Shown: positions 22,218-34,190, counted from the first letter of the stretch. The stretch: DNA of 64,000 bases from Gelatoporia subvermispora B (GCA_000320605.2 KB445813.1:418371-482370); one strand, 5' to 3'. Notes: a model not told the origin generated them from the letters alone. Numbers and translations are program-made.

Positions 22218-23237
22218 TACAAATGTATGTATGTTACCATAGGAAAACCTTGGTTAGAGTCACTCAGAACGCTTTCAGAGTGTGTCACATCCCATGTACA
22301 TTGGCAGTAGTTGTCTATATTACCGTAAGTGCTGCTGAAATGACAGTCCCACCGTCGCCGACTTGTAGCCCTCACTATAGGGCAAACAGGTATCACAGGG
22401 CTCGGGCAGCCATCGCGAAAACACTATTCCTGTATCTGCCGACCTTCTCAGCGCTCTTCTTGAGTCACGCTATGCCCATCGCGCATCCCGCTTTCCGACT
22501 ATCCAATCAGGAATGCGCTAAGATCGTCTATGGGCAACTCAAGCATATGAAAGAGCTCACACCTCGGCTCTGCGTCGTTAGACACCTACAAGAACTGTCG
22601 CTGCGGGGGCACTAGGCCAGCCTTCGAGGTATGGACCGATTCGCGCTCGAACGGTGCCGCAGGGATGGTCCTGTCGCCGCATGTGTGTCTGGCTACAGTA
22701 TGACGCCGCCTGCACACGGACCTAAAGTGACCTTCTTGACTCAGGGATTGCAATTGTGCATCAGGGCTTGCTGGTCGACCAGCATCTCCTCCTCATGGAG
22801 AGAACAACTACCAGTTTGTGAGTCTTCGAGAAGAGTTCATGGGGCTGGTTCTTGTCAATAGGACACTTCAGACGTGCTTGGGAACGGACTTTTGCACTCT
22901 GTTAACGCGCGTGTTGCTCCCTGATTGGTCAGATCACGACTCAGATCCTTTGATGCAGCATGAGCTGTAGAATGCCTGCAGCACGAATTCGCTTGCAATG
23001 TGGTCGCCTACCCTTGGTGCTTTGGCACGGATATACCACAGATGGTTCGGCTTCTGCATCTATTCCTCGCATGAGGTTCGTCTTCCTTAGCGCCTACAAC
23101 GGCGATCACATACTTCGTGTTATCATTAAACACGCTGGTACAGTGCGGCGACTTTGCCGCAGTAGCACGAGATAGTTATTAGAATGCAGTTGAGCTGCAA
23201 CGCACCCAGCCCCACAATCCAATTCGCGACATTTACT

Positions 23238-24465
23238 ATGGCGGACTCTGAAGTGATCGTTGCGTAAGTACTACATAGCTCTTCATCGCAGCGACAACGA
23301 CTAATGCGACGGGTACGGAAGCGTCATGGGCGCGACAGGTTCGGGGAAGACGACAGTAAGTGCACCTGAGAGACCCTAGGCACTAGTAGGCTGACGGTTC
23401 CATAGTTTATCAACTTGGTCAGCGGTGCGAACTTCGTGACCAACGACGGCCTCAGGTCCTGCACAGCCGAAGTCCAGACGTCTAAGAGCTTCGCGCTTCT
23501 CGGCCGTCAGGTGACCCTCATCGATACACCGGGATTCGATGATACAACGCGTTCTGACACGGACATCCTGAAAGTCATAGCGGATTATCTATGCAACGCG
23601 TGAGTTAATGGCACATTCTGTCGAATTGAACCAGTTCCAATCATCGCCGAGTAGGTACCAGAACGAGAAGAAACTGAGCGGGATCATCTACATGCACAGA
23701 ATATCGGACTTCCGCATGGGAGGTACCTCGAAGCGCAACTTCACCATGTTCAGGAAGTTGTGCGGAGATGATACCCTCAAGAACGTCCTGATCGTGACAA
23801 ACATGTGGGGAGAGGTCTCGGCAGAAGTCGGCTCCGCACGGGAAAAGGAGCTGGCGGCGGACGATATCCTCTTCAAACCCGTCCTGGAGAAAGGGGCACG
23901 GATGCTCCGGCACGATAACACGCTTTCTTCGGCACACCGTATCTTGTCCTGTCTGATCAACAATCGCCCAGAAGTTTTACAGATTCAGGACGAAGTCGTA
24001 AACAAGCACAAGGATATCCTGCAGACGGCAGCGGCGACGGAGCTCGCAAGGGAACTCGAAGAACAGAAGCGGAAGCAGCGAGAAGAAATGGACCGCGTGA
24101 GGCGCGAGCACGAGGCCGCTGTTGCGGCGCAACAAGAGGCGACTAGGCGCGCCCTGGAACAAGAGCGAGCTAGGATCGCAGCAGAGGAGGCGAGGGCGCA
24201 CGCCGAATACGAGCGGATTCAGAGACAGCAGGAACAAGCACGTATTCGAGCCGAACGGCGGGCACGAGAAATGCAACGGCGACTGGAGCAGGAGGCGCGC
24301 ATTGCTCGCGAGCACGAAGAGCAAAGGAGACGTCTGCAGGAAGAGCAGCAGCGCCAGGCTGCTCAACAGGCGGCGGAGCGCGAACGGTTGAGGAGAGAGC
24401 TGGAGCTTGCGCGATTGCGCCAAAGTGAGGACAGCGACGACGACGACTTCTGTGTCGTACAGTAG
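23238..24465 (+). CDS. AIG1-like P-loop GTPase with long charged coiled coil
   Basis: Four exons: 23238-23263, 23322-23355, 23406-23599, 23655-24465; introns of 58, 50 and 55 nt; about 354 aa. Residues ~10-20 carry the Walker A/G1 motif GATGSGKTT; G3 is DTPGFDD (~70). The expected G4 position reads VTNMWGEV instead of (N/T)KxD, so base specificity may be relaxed. From about residue 205 to 340 the chain is an Arg/Glu/Gln-rich coiled coil (REEMDRVRREHE, RRRLQEEQQRQ), ending in an acidic tail DSDDDD. The layout (small G domain plus coiled coil) matches an expanded Agaricomycete family related to AIG1/GIMAP-type septin-like GTPases. These are predicted cytosolic and can oligomerise; function is unknown. 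Start is at the only ATG in frame with exon 2, which carries the P-loop. Confidence 0.85.
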
Positions 24466-25371
24466 ACGCCGCCAGGAACTCTGATGCTTTCTGTTCGATT
24501 CCCAAAGACTGAGATAATATCTACTTAGTCACCGTATGATGAGTCTTACCTCGCAGTATCAGTTCCATTTCCCTCTCTTGCATCTTTATATAACGCAGAT
24601 ATTGTAGCTACTATGGCATGAGTTCGCGACTGAAATACCCTAGACTGCGTGGTTTGATTGAGTATATGTTGGGAGATGACAAACAAAGCATTTTGTCCCC
24701 CTACGCATGGGCCTATTCTGCGTTCTCAAGAGCCCATAACTGCACACTCGGTCTTGGATGCCTGGACGTGTGTTCAAGCTTCAAGCTCTCCCTCCAGAAT
24801 AGTCGTCGCGTTGCGGTACATTCACGTGACTGTCAAGACACTTGCTGCCAGCTGGCGACGACAGCGCTCCCGCCCCCGGCTTCTCACTCCATTTGATTTG
24901 GCAAAGCTCACGTGTGCATTGCAATTTCCATGGCGCTCCCTTTAGCATATGCAGCTCAAGAAGGCCCAAAAATTCGGTGCAGTTACAGACAAAACGGTGA
25001 CTTGATCCTGTATGGTTCATATCACAGCAACCTCCGATGATGCAGTTGACAACTGCGACCGAATACGGAGACCATGAGGTGGAGAGAACCCTCGGGATAG
25101 CAAAGCTTTGAGACTTTGCCTCGTGATGTGCAAGAGATGGCCCTTTCATTTACTTCCACAAGGCATGTGAATTAAGAAGTCGAATGGTGACGGCTTGGTC
25201 TTCGCCGGTTCATTCCCACCCCAGAGAGCATGTGTCAGACCGCGGTACTACCAAGCGACTTGGCACTATCCATTATCCATCAATCTCTCGTTGAGTCGGA
25301 TTCAATCCATACTACTCGTTCACTGATATTGAACATCCTGCTCCACTCTTAGATCGTATTACTAGGCGGCA
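24466..25371. other. Intergenic spacer
   Basis: No supportable gene. Presumably holds the GTPase terminator and the BCAT promoter. Confidence 0.4.
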
Positions 25372-26961
25372 ATGTCTTTACACATGAATGGAATAGGGAA
25401 TGGGCAGGCTTCAGCCGCAATTGAGTCACCGCGAGATGCACTGCCAGGACCACTAGATGTAAGCTTCACACAATGCAAGTTTCCTTTCAACAAGTTGAAC
25501 CAAACTCATGCAGGCATCGAGGCTACGCATAAATCTGACTACTGCGCTCAAAGTTGTTCCGCCGCCGGAAGAGCAGCTCTTCGGGAAGGTAAGACTTGAT
25601 TATCAGTCCGTGGATCAGCGATCAGCGTAGCCTCTACCGTCTTTGTCTTTGACCAAGCGCTTATTCCACCGACAAATTTCGCATATAGCATTATTCAGAC
25701 CACATGGTGGTTGTCGACTTCGACCCTGTGACAGGGTGGTCAGACCCAGAAATCAAGCCTTATGGACCTCTGAGCATCGATCCTTGTGCATCGATTTTCC
25801 AGTATGGCACCAGTGTTTTCGAAGGCATGAAGGTGTGTATGGATGATCTTCAATTGATGGCAAAGGGAATATATTGCTGTCCTCCATTGCAGGCATATCT
25901 CGGACCCGATGGGAAAGCCAGGCTATTCAGACCAGATCTGAACATGGCGAGGCTGAAGAAATCTGCAGATCGTCTTGCCTTACCAGTGAGTACGATACCT
26001 AGTTACTTGATAGCGCCTTATTTTGACACGAGCCTGTCACAAGCCCTTCGATGAGGGCGAGGTGCTCAAACTTATAACGAAGTTAGTTACCGTGGAGGCT
26101 CGCTGGATTCCTGCGACGAAAGGGCACAGCTTGTATATCCGGCCTACCATCATCGGAACGCGTCCCTGTGAGTCCTGCTGTAATGGCTTCTATTCCGGCT
26201 GTTGAGAAGGAATAAAACCCAGCCCTTGGAGTGCGCGCTTCGGATACCGCCATTCTATACATCATCCTAAGCCCTACTGGCCCGTACTTCCGAATCAGCA
26301 AACCCATCTCTCTACTCGCCGTCAACGACCCAGTACGTGCATGGCCTGGTGGTACGGGAGGCCACAAAGTTGCGACGAACTATTCGCCTACATTCAAGCC
26401 TCAAGACTATGCGGAGAAACTTGGCTACGACCAGGTACTTTGGTTGATTGGTGACAATATCACCGAAGTGGGCGCTATGAACTTCTTTGTTGTCATCAAG
26501 CGCGATGATGGAGGTGAGCTTGTCTCATGACTTGCTGGACTGCATGGATGAGAAACTAATCTTCCAATCTCAAAGATCTCGATGTGATCACCCCCCCTCT
26601 CGACGGAACAATCTTGCCCGGTATTACTCGCCAGTCAGTTCTCACGCTTGCAACAGCACACGCTACTCGCACCATCCTAAGCGGCATTCCGGGCACGCTT
26701 CGCCTGCATGCTGACGAACGTCGGCTCACGATAACAGACTTGAGAGCCTGGGCATCAGATGGCCGACTACTTGAAGCATTCGCCACCGGGACTGCAGCGA
26801 TCATAGCTGGTATCGGTCGCATTGGCGTTGAGGGGAAGGATATAGTCCTTCCCGAGTGCAAAGGTGGATTAGGTCCCGTTGCGAAGGCACTGTTCGAGCG
26901 GATCACAGAGATCCAGACGGGCAGGGTAGAATGGGAAAATTGGGCCATCACATGCGAGTAG
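25372..26961 (+). CDS. BAT: Branched-chain-amino-acid aminotransferase
   Basis: Seven exons: 25372-25458, 25514-25588, 25689-25832, 25893-25985, 26044-26167, 26223-26513, 26576-26961; about 399 aa, normal for class IV PLP-dependent BCATs. Landmarks in order: FGKHYSDHMVVVDFD, the substrate-side IFQYGTSVFEGMKAY, LFRPDLNMARLKKSADRLALP, LYIRPTIIGT, the PLP-lysine block GGHKVATNYSPT, DNITEVGAMNFF and GTILPGITRQSVL. The enzyme interconverts Leu, Ile and Val with their 2-oxo acids using 2-oxoglutarate/glutamate. No strong mitochondrial presequence is seen (N-terminus MSLHMNGIGNGQ), suggesting a cytosolic isoform (inference). Intron 2 is unusually long (100 nt). Exon 5 uses an AAG acceptor. Confidence 0.93.
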
Positions 26962-27623
26962 TCTGCATTCATGTAGACTTCATCTCTCTTTTCGAGATTG
27001 GGGCGAGTATTGTTACATAGGCCATATCTGATGATCACGTCAGGACCAGAGATTATTTTGAACCGCGGTAATAAGAAAAAAGAACAAGGTAAGAAAAGAG
27101 CAAATTGAGAAGTATCGGTATGCAAAATCACGATATTCGTATGTGAGTTATCACGATCTATTTGTCTTATTGGCTTTTGAACCCTTCAATTTTGGAGGTA
27201 GTAGGACCAATAAATAGAATATACTTGCAAGAGCCTAGGTCTCACGTTCGGATTGCGTAACAATGCTTCACTTCACTCGAAATCTGTAGGCAGTGCCACT
27301 AACCCATGATTCTGAACGAGCCCATCTGTAGATCAACGGTCAGTGACCCTTAGGCCTTAGGCATAGGCATCTCGCAAATACGCCATAAAATTGTACTCTG
27401 GTTATCGAGCATGCTCCGTCCTCGCCGGAACCTAGGAGTGTGTGACGTTGTGCAAGCGCTTCGCCTTCAGCGCTCGGTTATTGGGTCGATTCCTCAGCGC
27501 CACTAGCTGTGCTCGTCTAATCTCCTCGATTCGCTGCCTCGCGGGTGCGTGCGTCGTGCAAGCAAGACGACATCTAGGTGTCCGAGCCCACTATTTTCAA
27601 TGACGCAGAATCGACGATGTACC
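26962..27623. other. Intergenic spacer
   Basis: No supportable gene. Confidence 0.4.
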
Positions 27624-29335
27624 ATGCCCGGATCTGTGGGCAATTGTTCTTCGATTATCGCCGACATTATCAAAGCCCTGGGAACCCTTGCTCAACAATG
27701 CTTCAGGTAAGATTGGATGAGCATCCACTGTCTCTGTCGATTGCGACAGCTGATATGTCTCCCCAGTGATATCCAAATCAAGGATCCAACGGTATGTGGT
27801 TGATCCCTCACATACAGCCAACCAGCTGAGGACTCGCCGCCAGTTCAAGACGCTTGAAAATGCGCTAGCTACATCCTCGGCATTCGTTCGGCAGATGCTA
27901 AACCGTCAAATCCCTGTCAATAGACTTCCTCCAGACCTTTTGAGCGCGATCTTTCGTTTTGTTCCCGAACCAGAGAAATTTCCGTATCCAAAGGGAGAGT
28001 GGGACCTTTACAATCCCAATTGCGCTGCGGTCTTCAAGCTCGCTCAAGTCTGCATGCATTGGCGGGACGTTACTCTAGATACACTGACGCTGTGGCGGCG
28101 CCTGGGAGATGCACTTCCCGCACCAACTATCATGGAGCGCGCTCGCGGTACTCCCCTGGACATTTTCGTTGCGGAGCGACACGTCCAGCAGACGAAGACC
28201 CTTCTAGCCGAGGGTGTCCCTTTACGAGGGCTCCATCCCTTTTCACCCGAGATATGCCCTCTACTCATCGATTACCCTGCGTCAGGATCTCGAGATCCTG
28301 GACCTATGCAGATTTGACCTGGACCGTGACTCGGAGGAAACGACATCAGCGATATTATTCCAAGGACCTACGCCAAGGCTACGGGAACCCGTCACCTGGT
28401 ACCCACGCATCCCCCCGAGGAACGACTTTTCGAATCTGACACGACTCTTCATTTCTCAACCTGTCACCGAGATCACACTATCGAAGGTCATAAATTTGTT
28501 GTCGACTTCTCCTATGATTGAAGACATCGCGTTCGAGTTCACAGAGCTGCTTATAGACCAGAACGAGCCAAATGTCATCCATCTAGGCCACCTTCGAACT
28601 TCCGTCATCGATTCAATCAGCGCTCCAGTCGCAAGAGCGCTGTTCAATCGAATCATTGTATCACCCAATACCCTTATTCAGTTTTGCTTTTTACAGGATA
28701 TCATTATTCCTCGTGCTCCAACCAGCTACGACATCACACAGGTCACTATTTGGCAGTGGGACAAAACTATGCGGCTCGTAGCAGTTGGCCCTACTGCAGG
28801 TATGATGATAGAGACCGACAAACCAGACGGGAGCGGCGCGGATAATTGGTATATGGATATCATGCACGCGCTCCCTATGGATCGGATACAGTCGCTGTGG
28901 ATTGAACATTGTGTCAGCCCATGGCTAGGGAATATCCGACACCTTTTGACATCTATGACGGAACTGAAGGAAGTAGCGTGCTTGATGAGCTACACGAGCG
29001 TGTCTGTGCTGAACGCTCTGCGCACGCGCGATGGAGAGCCTCCCATCTGTCCAAAGCTCTCTAAAATGCGCCTCCAGATCGGCTCTGGCGCCACTGTTCT
29101 CGACGAGAAGTTAACCTCTTTCCTGAAATACCGAGCTCGGATCGGCTGTCGTATATCGGCGCTAATAATGGAGTCCTACCATTATATCGGGGAGATGGAG
29201 GGTTTGCATGCCTTAGTAGATGATGTGGAGTACCGCACATCGTTGCAGTGGCTTTCTCAGATGGATCTTCCCGAAGTTTGTACGACGAAGTGGCATGCAT
29301 ACTGGCGGGATTGGGAAGGTGCATGGGATACGTGA
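27624..29335 (+). pseudogene. F-box/LRR-like gene, tandem copy 1, frameshifted (subfamily 2)
   Basis: Three exons match the intact neighbour at 30498: 27624-27706, 27767-27791 (25 nt in both) and 27844-29335, with introns at the same positions and phases. The F-box starts VNRLPPDLLSAIFRFV and ends VCMHWRDVTLDTLTLWRRLG. At about 28280-28286 the reading frame jumps by one base. Copy 2 reads TATCCCGCGCCGGATCTCGAA; here the equivalent stretch has one extra base, truncating the protein soon after IDYPAS. After the jump the second frame stays open to 29335 and aligns with the rest of the paralogue (LEILDLCRFDLDRDSEE to HAYWRDWEGAW). Because no other stops occur, this is either a very young pseudogene, a gene encoding only an F-box fragment of about 190 aa, or an assembly/sequencing error. 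Confidence 0.8.
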
Positions 29336-30497
29336 CATAGTTCGATTGAGACACGACGACCATGTGAGGGGTACGCTGGCTCCACTGCCTCCCAGTGTCT
29401 TTCATGTCAGCTGATATAGCTCTGTGTTGGTATAGGTATTAGCAGCAGACAAGTTGGTCCGTCAGGTTTTGATTCTGGAGTACACCCCCGGGCGATGAGT
29501 TGCGGGGAATATTGGAGATTTCACGTACCAATGAAAAGCGTTTATCCATCATGCTTGTCAAGAAAGAAATCACAAAGGCACGTAAAGGATAGCAGTGATA
29601 ATCCCTGTTCTCCACATAAATTGAGAACGGCAGTCAAGCTTTGAAGACTTGAGGCCATTGCCACATACACTCTTCTTCATCTACATGCGCCGCGGCTCAG
29701 ACGCATACCGTTCCGGACTGCCAATGATCCTCGGCTTACAACTCACTGAAAATTGTAGACACCTGGATATTCGTGAACATGTGCTCAATCAGCATGGTCG
29801 GAGTGCTATATGCAGCACCAAAAAAACAGCGGTTTAGCAATGGTGACGTCAACTCTGCATTGGAACCACAGTCGAGGGGAAAGCGCGAGACTGTCGTCGA
29901 GGGTGATGGCAAGTGATATGAGCTGGGCAAATTGTCCGTAGCCAGGAACTGAGGCCTCAGTTGACATTTCGTATGCAAATAAACGCGCAATGTATACGCT
30001 AATAATTTTTCTCCTTCAAATAGAAGTGTTGTTTCGTCGATTGAATACATAGGATAAAATCGTACAAGTGGTTCTTGGCGTGGTCTGAACGTTGCCCGAA
30101 GCATCGGCTGGTCTGGGATTTGACCGGATTCAGGGGCAATACTAAATCGTCATCTTGCTGATCTCAAGGTTCCTCCGAGAGTGTCTCTAGGGACGCGGAG
30201 GCTTCATACGTCTGAGTTCTTTGACAACTTGAGATATCTGTTATGTCAGAGGGCTACAGCGGATCATCCGCCTTTGTCGGAGCTAGGCAGTGCCTGGCGC
30301 TCAAACGAGGGCGGGCGCTTCAGCACCACTGGTCGTCTCGAATCGATCGTCGGGTCGCCCACTGACATCACAGCCACTCCGGATCTCTCCCAGTACTCAG
30401 CGCCTCGTAGGGACATCCGGCGATGCACGACTTGGACACCTACTCCTAGCTCATTCTGTTTACATCCAAACCACGAAGACCATCGATACCAGAACCC
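29336..30497. other. Spacer between duplicated F-box genes, holding a promoter relic
   Basis: No supportable gene. Bases about 29828-29945 are similar to the promoter of the HSA32-like gene at 32806-32930 (see separate entry). Confidence 0.5.
29828..29945 (+). repeat. Relic copy of the HSA32-like gene promoter
   Basis: Shares the words GGTGACGTCAAC, CGAG and GATGG.AAGTGATAT.AGCT.GG in the same order and spacing with 32806-32930. The TGACGTCA palindrome (29844-29851) is kept, but no coding sequence follows. It marks the 3' end of the tandem duplication that produced the two F-box genes. Confidence 0.6.
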
Positions 30498-32210
30498 ATG
30501 AACGATTGTCCGTCTACTGCTATTGCTGACACCATCCATAATCTGGGAGCTCTTGATCAACGGTGCTTTAGGTACGGTTGTATGGTGTTCACGGGTTTGT
30601 CCATGGGGAAGCTGACACCTTTTTCAGTGATACTGAGGTCAAGGATGCAACAGTATGTAGTCGATCGCTCAAATATGACCGGTTGACCAACCAATTCGGG
30701 ATCGTATCACCAGTTCAAGACGCTCGAGAACGCGTTGGCCACATCCCTGGCCCTTGTTCGACAAAAGCTGAATCGCCAGCTTCCCATCAACCGGCTCCCC
30801 CATGATATCCTGAGCACTATCTTCCACTGCGTCCCCGAGCCGGAGAAGTTTCCGTACCCGACACCAGAGTGGGAACTCTACGCCCCCAATTGTGCTAGCG
30901 TCTCGCGCCTCACACAGGTCTGCACGCATTGGCGGGACATTGCTATCAATACACCGACGCTATGGCGGCGTCTCGGTGACGCTCTTCCTGTCCCAACCAT
31001 CAGGGAACGCGCTTGTGGTACTCCATTAGACCTATTCGTCATGGAGAGACATGTCCAGCAGACGAAAACCCTTCTGTCTGAGGGTCTTCCTTTACGAGAG
31101 CTTCATGCTTCTTCGCGTGAAATATTTCCCCTGCTTATGAAGTATCCCGCGCCGGATCTCGAAACCTTGGAGCTATCCGAATTCGACCTCGATCGTGACT
31201 CGGAGGAAACAGCATCAGCTATGTTATTCCAGGGGTCTACGCCGCGGTTGAGGGAGCTCGTTCTCTGGCGCCCACACATGCTCCCGGGCAACAGTTTTTC
31301 GAATCTAACACGACTCTTCATTTCTCGACCCAACACTGAAATCACACTATCGAAGATTTTGACTTGGCTGTCGGCATCCCCCACCCTCGAAGACTTTGTG
31401 CTCGACTTTACGGAGCTGGTAATAGACCAGACCGAGCTACCCGTCGTGCATCTAGGCCGCCTTCGCACATTCGTAATTGACTCAATTACGACAGCAGTGG
31501 CGAAAGCACTGTTTGATCGTATCACCGTATCCCCCACCACCCTCGTTCAGTTCTGCTTTCTGCAGGATATTGTCATTCCCCGTGCAATCTCGAGCTACGA
31601 CGTCACAAAAGTCACCATCTGGCAATGGGAGAAAACGATGCGGATCTTAGCAGTTGGACCTTCGGCGGGCTTAATGCTAGAGACCGACAAACCGGACGAG
31701 AACGAAGCAGACAATTGGTATATGGACATCATAGATACACTTCCTATGGGGCAAATCCAGGAGCTGTGGGTCGACTACTGTGTCAAGCCCTGGATGGGGA
31801 GTATTCGACACCTTCTTAGCGCCATGACGGGGTTGAAGCAACTAGGATGCTTCTTTAACCACACCAGCGTGTCTGTGCTGAACGCTCTGCGCACACGCGA
31901 CGGGGAACCTCCCATCTGTCCCAACCTCGCCAAACTGTGCCTCCAGATCGGCCACGCTGATACTGTTCCCAACCGCCAGAACCTGATCGCTTTCCTGGAA
32001 TCCCGAGCACGGATAGGCTGTCGTATATCGACGCTAATCATGGAGTCTTACCATGACATGGAGGAGATGGAGGGTCTGCGGGCTATGGTGGACGGATTAG
32101 AGTACCGGACATCCTTGCAGTCGCTTACGCAGATGGAGTTACCCGCAGTATGCACGACCAAGTGGCATGCATACTGGCGGTCTTGGAAGGATGCGTGTTG
32201 GGGGTCGTGA
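30498..32210 (+). CDS. F-box/LRR-like protein, tandem copy 2 (subfamily 2)
   Basis: Three exons: 30498-30571, 30629-30653, 30714-32210; introns of 57 and 60 nt; about 531 aa. A short helix (FKTLENALATSLALVRQKL) precedes the F-box at ~56-105 (INRLPHDILSTIFHCV to VCTHWRDIAINTPTLWRRLG). The remaining ~420 residues form irregular leucine-rich repeats (FSNLTRLFIS, HLGRLRTFVIDS, PNLAKLCLQIG) that would recognise a substrate, with Skp1 binding by the F-box (family knowledge). The 25-nt exon 2 and both intron phases are shared with the frameshifted copy at 27624. This copy is fully open and is the likely functional member. Confidence 0.88.
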
Positions 32211-32958
32211 TGATAGTTCGATTGAAGCGCGGTGAATTTAGTATATGAAGGCTAGCGGTATGTTGAGTATGCATCCTAGCGCGTAACTTTGTCCGCTGAT
32301 CTAGCTCTTCTTCAGTGTTTGTGTAAGCAGAGACAGGTCAATCCCCGCGTCGCGGCGTCTTCAATTTCGAATGCATTCCAGGCAATGCGCTGCGGGAACC
32401 GCATGTGGGAGGACTTCACGGGATTGAGGCAATTATCCCGATCGAAGCTTGTCGAAAAAGAGGCCAATAGGCGACATGAAAAGGCACAGTGTAGAATAGC
32501 AGTAACTGACTCAGAACTCTTACCATCATATCTGTCAGCACAGAGATTGGTAGTGAAGCGAAGCTTTGTCGGAGTTAAAACGTTAAGGCTTGGAATTGGG
32601 GCGTCGCTATATAGACGCCCGTCTTTACCGACAAGCGCTCCGACGCGCACCATGTCCTGGACTGCGAAATAGTTGCTCAGCTAAGCACTCAATGACGGAC
32701 CATCCAATTTTTCTATACTCGTTACTTTGATGAAGCCTCAAAATTTTCATATGCGTTCGAGCCGCTCTGAAGGGGATGTCGTTATACTTAGAACACCAGT
32801 AACAAGCGACTGGGCGACGGTGACGTCAACCGTTGTGCGTTGAATCCACTCGAGAGGCAAGCAGGGAGGATTCGTTGGAGAGGGCGATGGAAAGTGATAT
32901 AAGCTCGGTGTGTTGTCGACATAGTCTTTCTAGAGACCTCTGGACCACCACCGACACG
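32211..32958. other. Promoter and spacer of the HSA32-like gene
   Basis: No gene. The last ~150 bases contain the duplicated promoter block and a TGACGTCA palindrome. Confidence 0.5.
32821..32828. promoter_or_regulatory. CRE-like palindrome TGACGTCA upstream of the HSA32-like gene
   Basis: Perfect palindrome 131 nt before the start codon at 32959, preserved in the duplicated relic at 29844-29851. Candidate bZIP/ATF site; function inferred only. Confidence 0.35.
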
Positions 32959-34190
32959 ATGCTCGCCCAAAGTTCTTTCCGTCGTTCTCTGCAAGCACAC
33001 ACCCGCTCAGCCTATCGAGCACTGTCGACTACCGCCCCTCGTCTGAACCCGTCATCTGGGGCACACCCATACTCATTCCTACCATCCAACTCTCTCGACA
33101 TCAAGCCTCGTTCCAAGGGCTTGACAGAGATACGCGGACCATACTACTATCCTGTCACGAAGACTTACCTTGATGAACTTCTATCGGACTGGGGCGAGTA
33201 TGTGGACGGTATCAAGTTCGCTGGAGGCTCCTTCTCGCTGATGCCGGAGGAACGGCTGAGAGGCTTGATTGAGACTGCTCACAAGCATGGTACGCTCTGT
33301 CGCACTGGCTCTATGCGTCCTCTAACCACACGATCCAGGCTGCTACGTTAGTACTGGTGGATTTATCGAGCGGGTGTTGTCGACATCTGGGGGAAACAAG
33401 GATGTCATTTCGAAATATCTGACGGCGTGCAAGAACATGGGGTACGTTCTATCTAATAACGTCAGGGAGCTGGATTCTCATACCGTGATTTCCGTCGGCA
33501 GATTTGATGTTCTGGAGATCTCATCGGGATTCCTGTCTATCCCTACGGAGGACTGGGCGTCCCTGATCGAATTCACCGCCGCACACGGGCTGAAGCCCAA
33601 ACCTGAAGTTGGTATTCAGTGCGTATCGCAGATCGGTTAATGAAGCCGTGTAATGACATTTCGTCCCATCAACAGATGGGGTGCAGGAGGAGATGCTTCT
33701 GTCGAGGAGCTTGAGTCAGCTGGGACTCGCGACCCCAAGTGGCTCATTGATCGTGCTAACATGTTCCTTCAAGCTGGCGCTTACGTATGTCTCTTCGTGT
33801 GTTTTGCGATGGCCGTGGTATTGATCTTATATGCTGCAGATGATTATGATCGAGAGTGAAGGCATCACCGAAAACGTGAAGAACTGGCGTACAGACGTCA
33901 TCTCCGCTGTTACCTCCGCTCTTCCTCGAGACAAAATAATGTAAGTGCCGTTCACAGAGATGGTTACACCAGAGCTAGATCTCATGCCTTTTCTCAGGTT
34001 CGAAGCCGCAGACCCCGATGTTTTCGCGTATCATATTCAAAACCAGGGCGCACGTGCCAATTTGTTCATCGACCACTCCCAGATTGTACAACTCGCGTGC
34101 TTACGACGTGGTATCTGGGGCACTGGTGGCACATTCGCGCGCGTCGTCACCTTTGAGGGAGCCACCGAAGCAGCGGGCAAGAGCAGGTAA
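32959..34190 (+). CDS. HSA32/ComA-like phosphosulfolactate synthase homologue, putative mitochondrial
   Basis: Six exons: 32959-33289, 33339-33441, 33502-33618, 33676-33784, 33840-33940, 33998-34190; introns 49-60 nt; about 317 aa. The first ~30 residues (MLAQSSFRRSLQAHTRSAYR..) are Arg/Ser-rich and lack acids, as in a mitochondrial presequence. The core follows the ComA (phospho-3-sulfolactate synthase) TIM-barrel family: KGLTEIRGPYY, EYVDGIKFAGGSF, YVSTGGFIERVL, FDVLEISSGF, LKPKPEVGIQWGAGG, LFIDHSQIVQLACLRRGIWG. In archaea ComA adds sulfite to phosphoenolpyruvate for coenzyme M; plants use a relative, HSA32, in heat memory. Fungi do not make coenzyme M, so the role here is unknown. Exon joins are supported by phase and by these conserved blocks. 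Confidence 0.88.

Larger units (their letters stand above)
20161..23237. other. 3-kb spacer with GC-rich fold-back repeats and no clear gene
   Basis: Holds two repeat copies (20889-21048 and 22064-22217). An ORF at 22223-22615 (130 codons) has no recognised domain and no flanking splice support. Not called as a gene. Confidence 0.4.

Noticed and set aside
22223..22615. 130-codon plus-strand ORF
   Set aside because: No domain, no splice support, composition not clearly protein-like.
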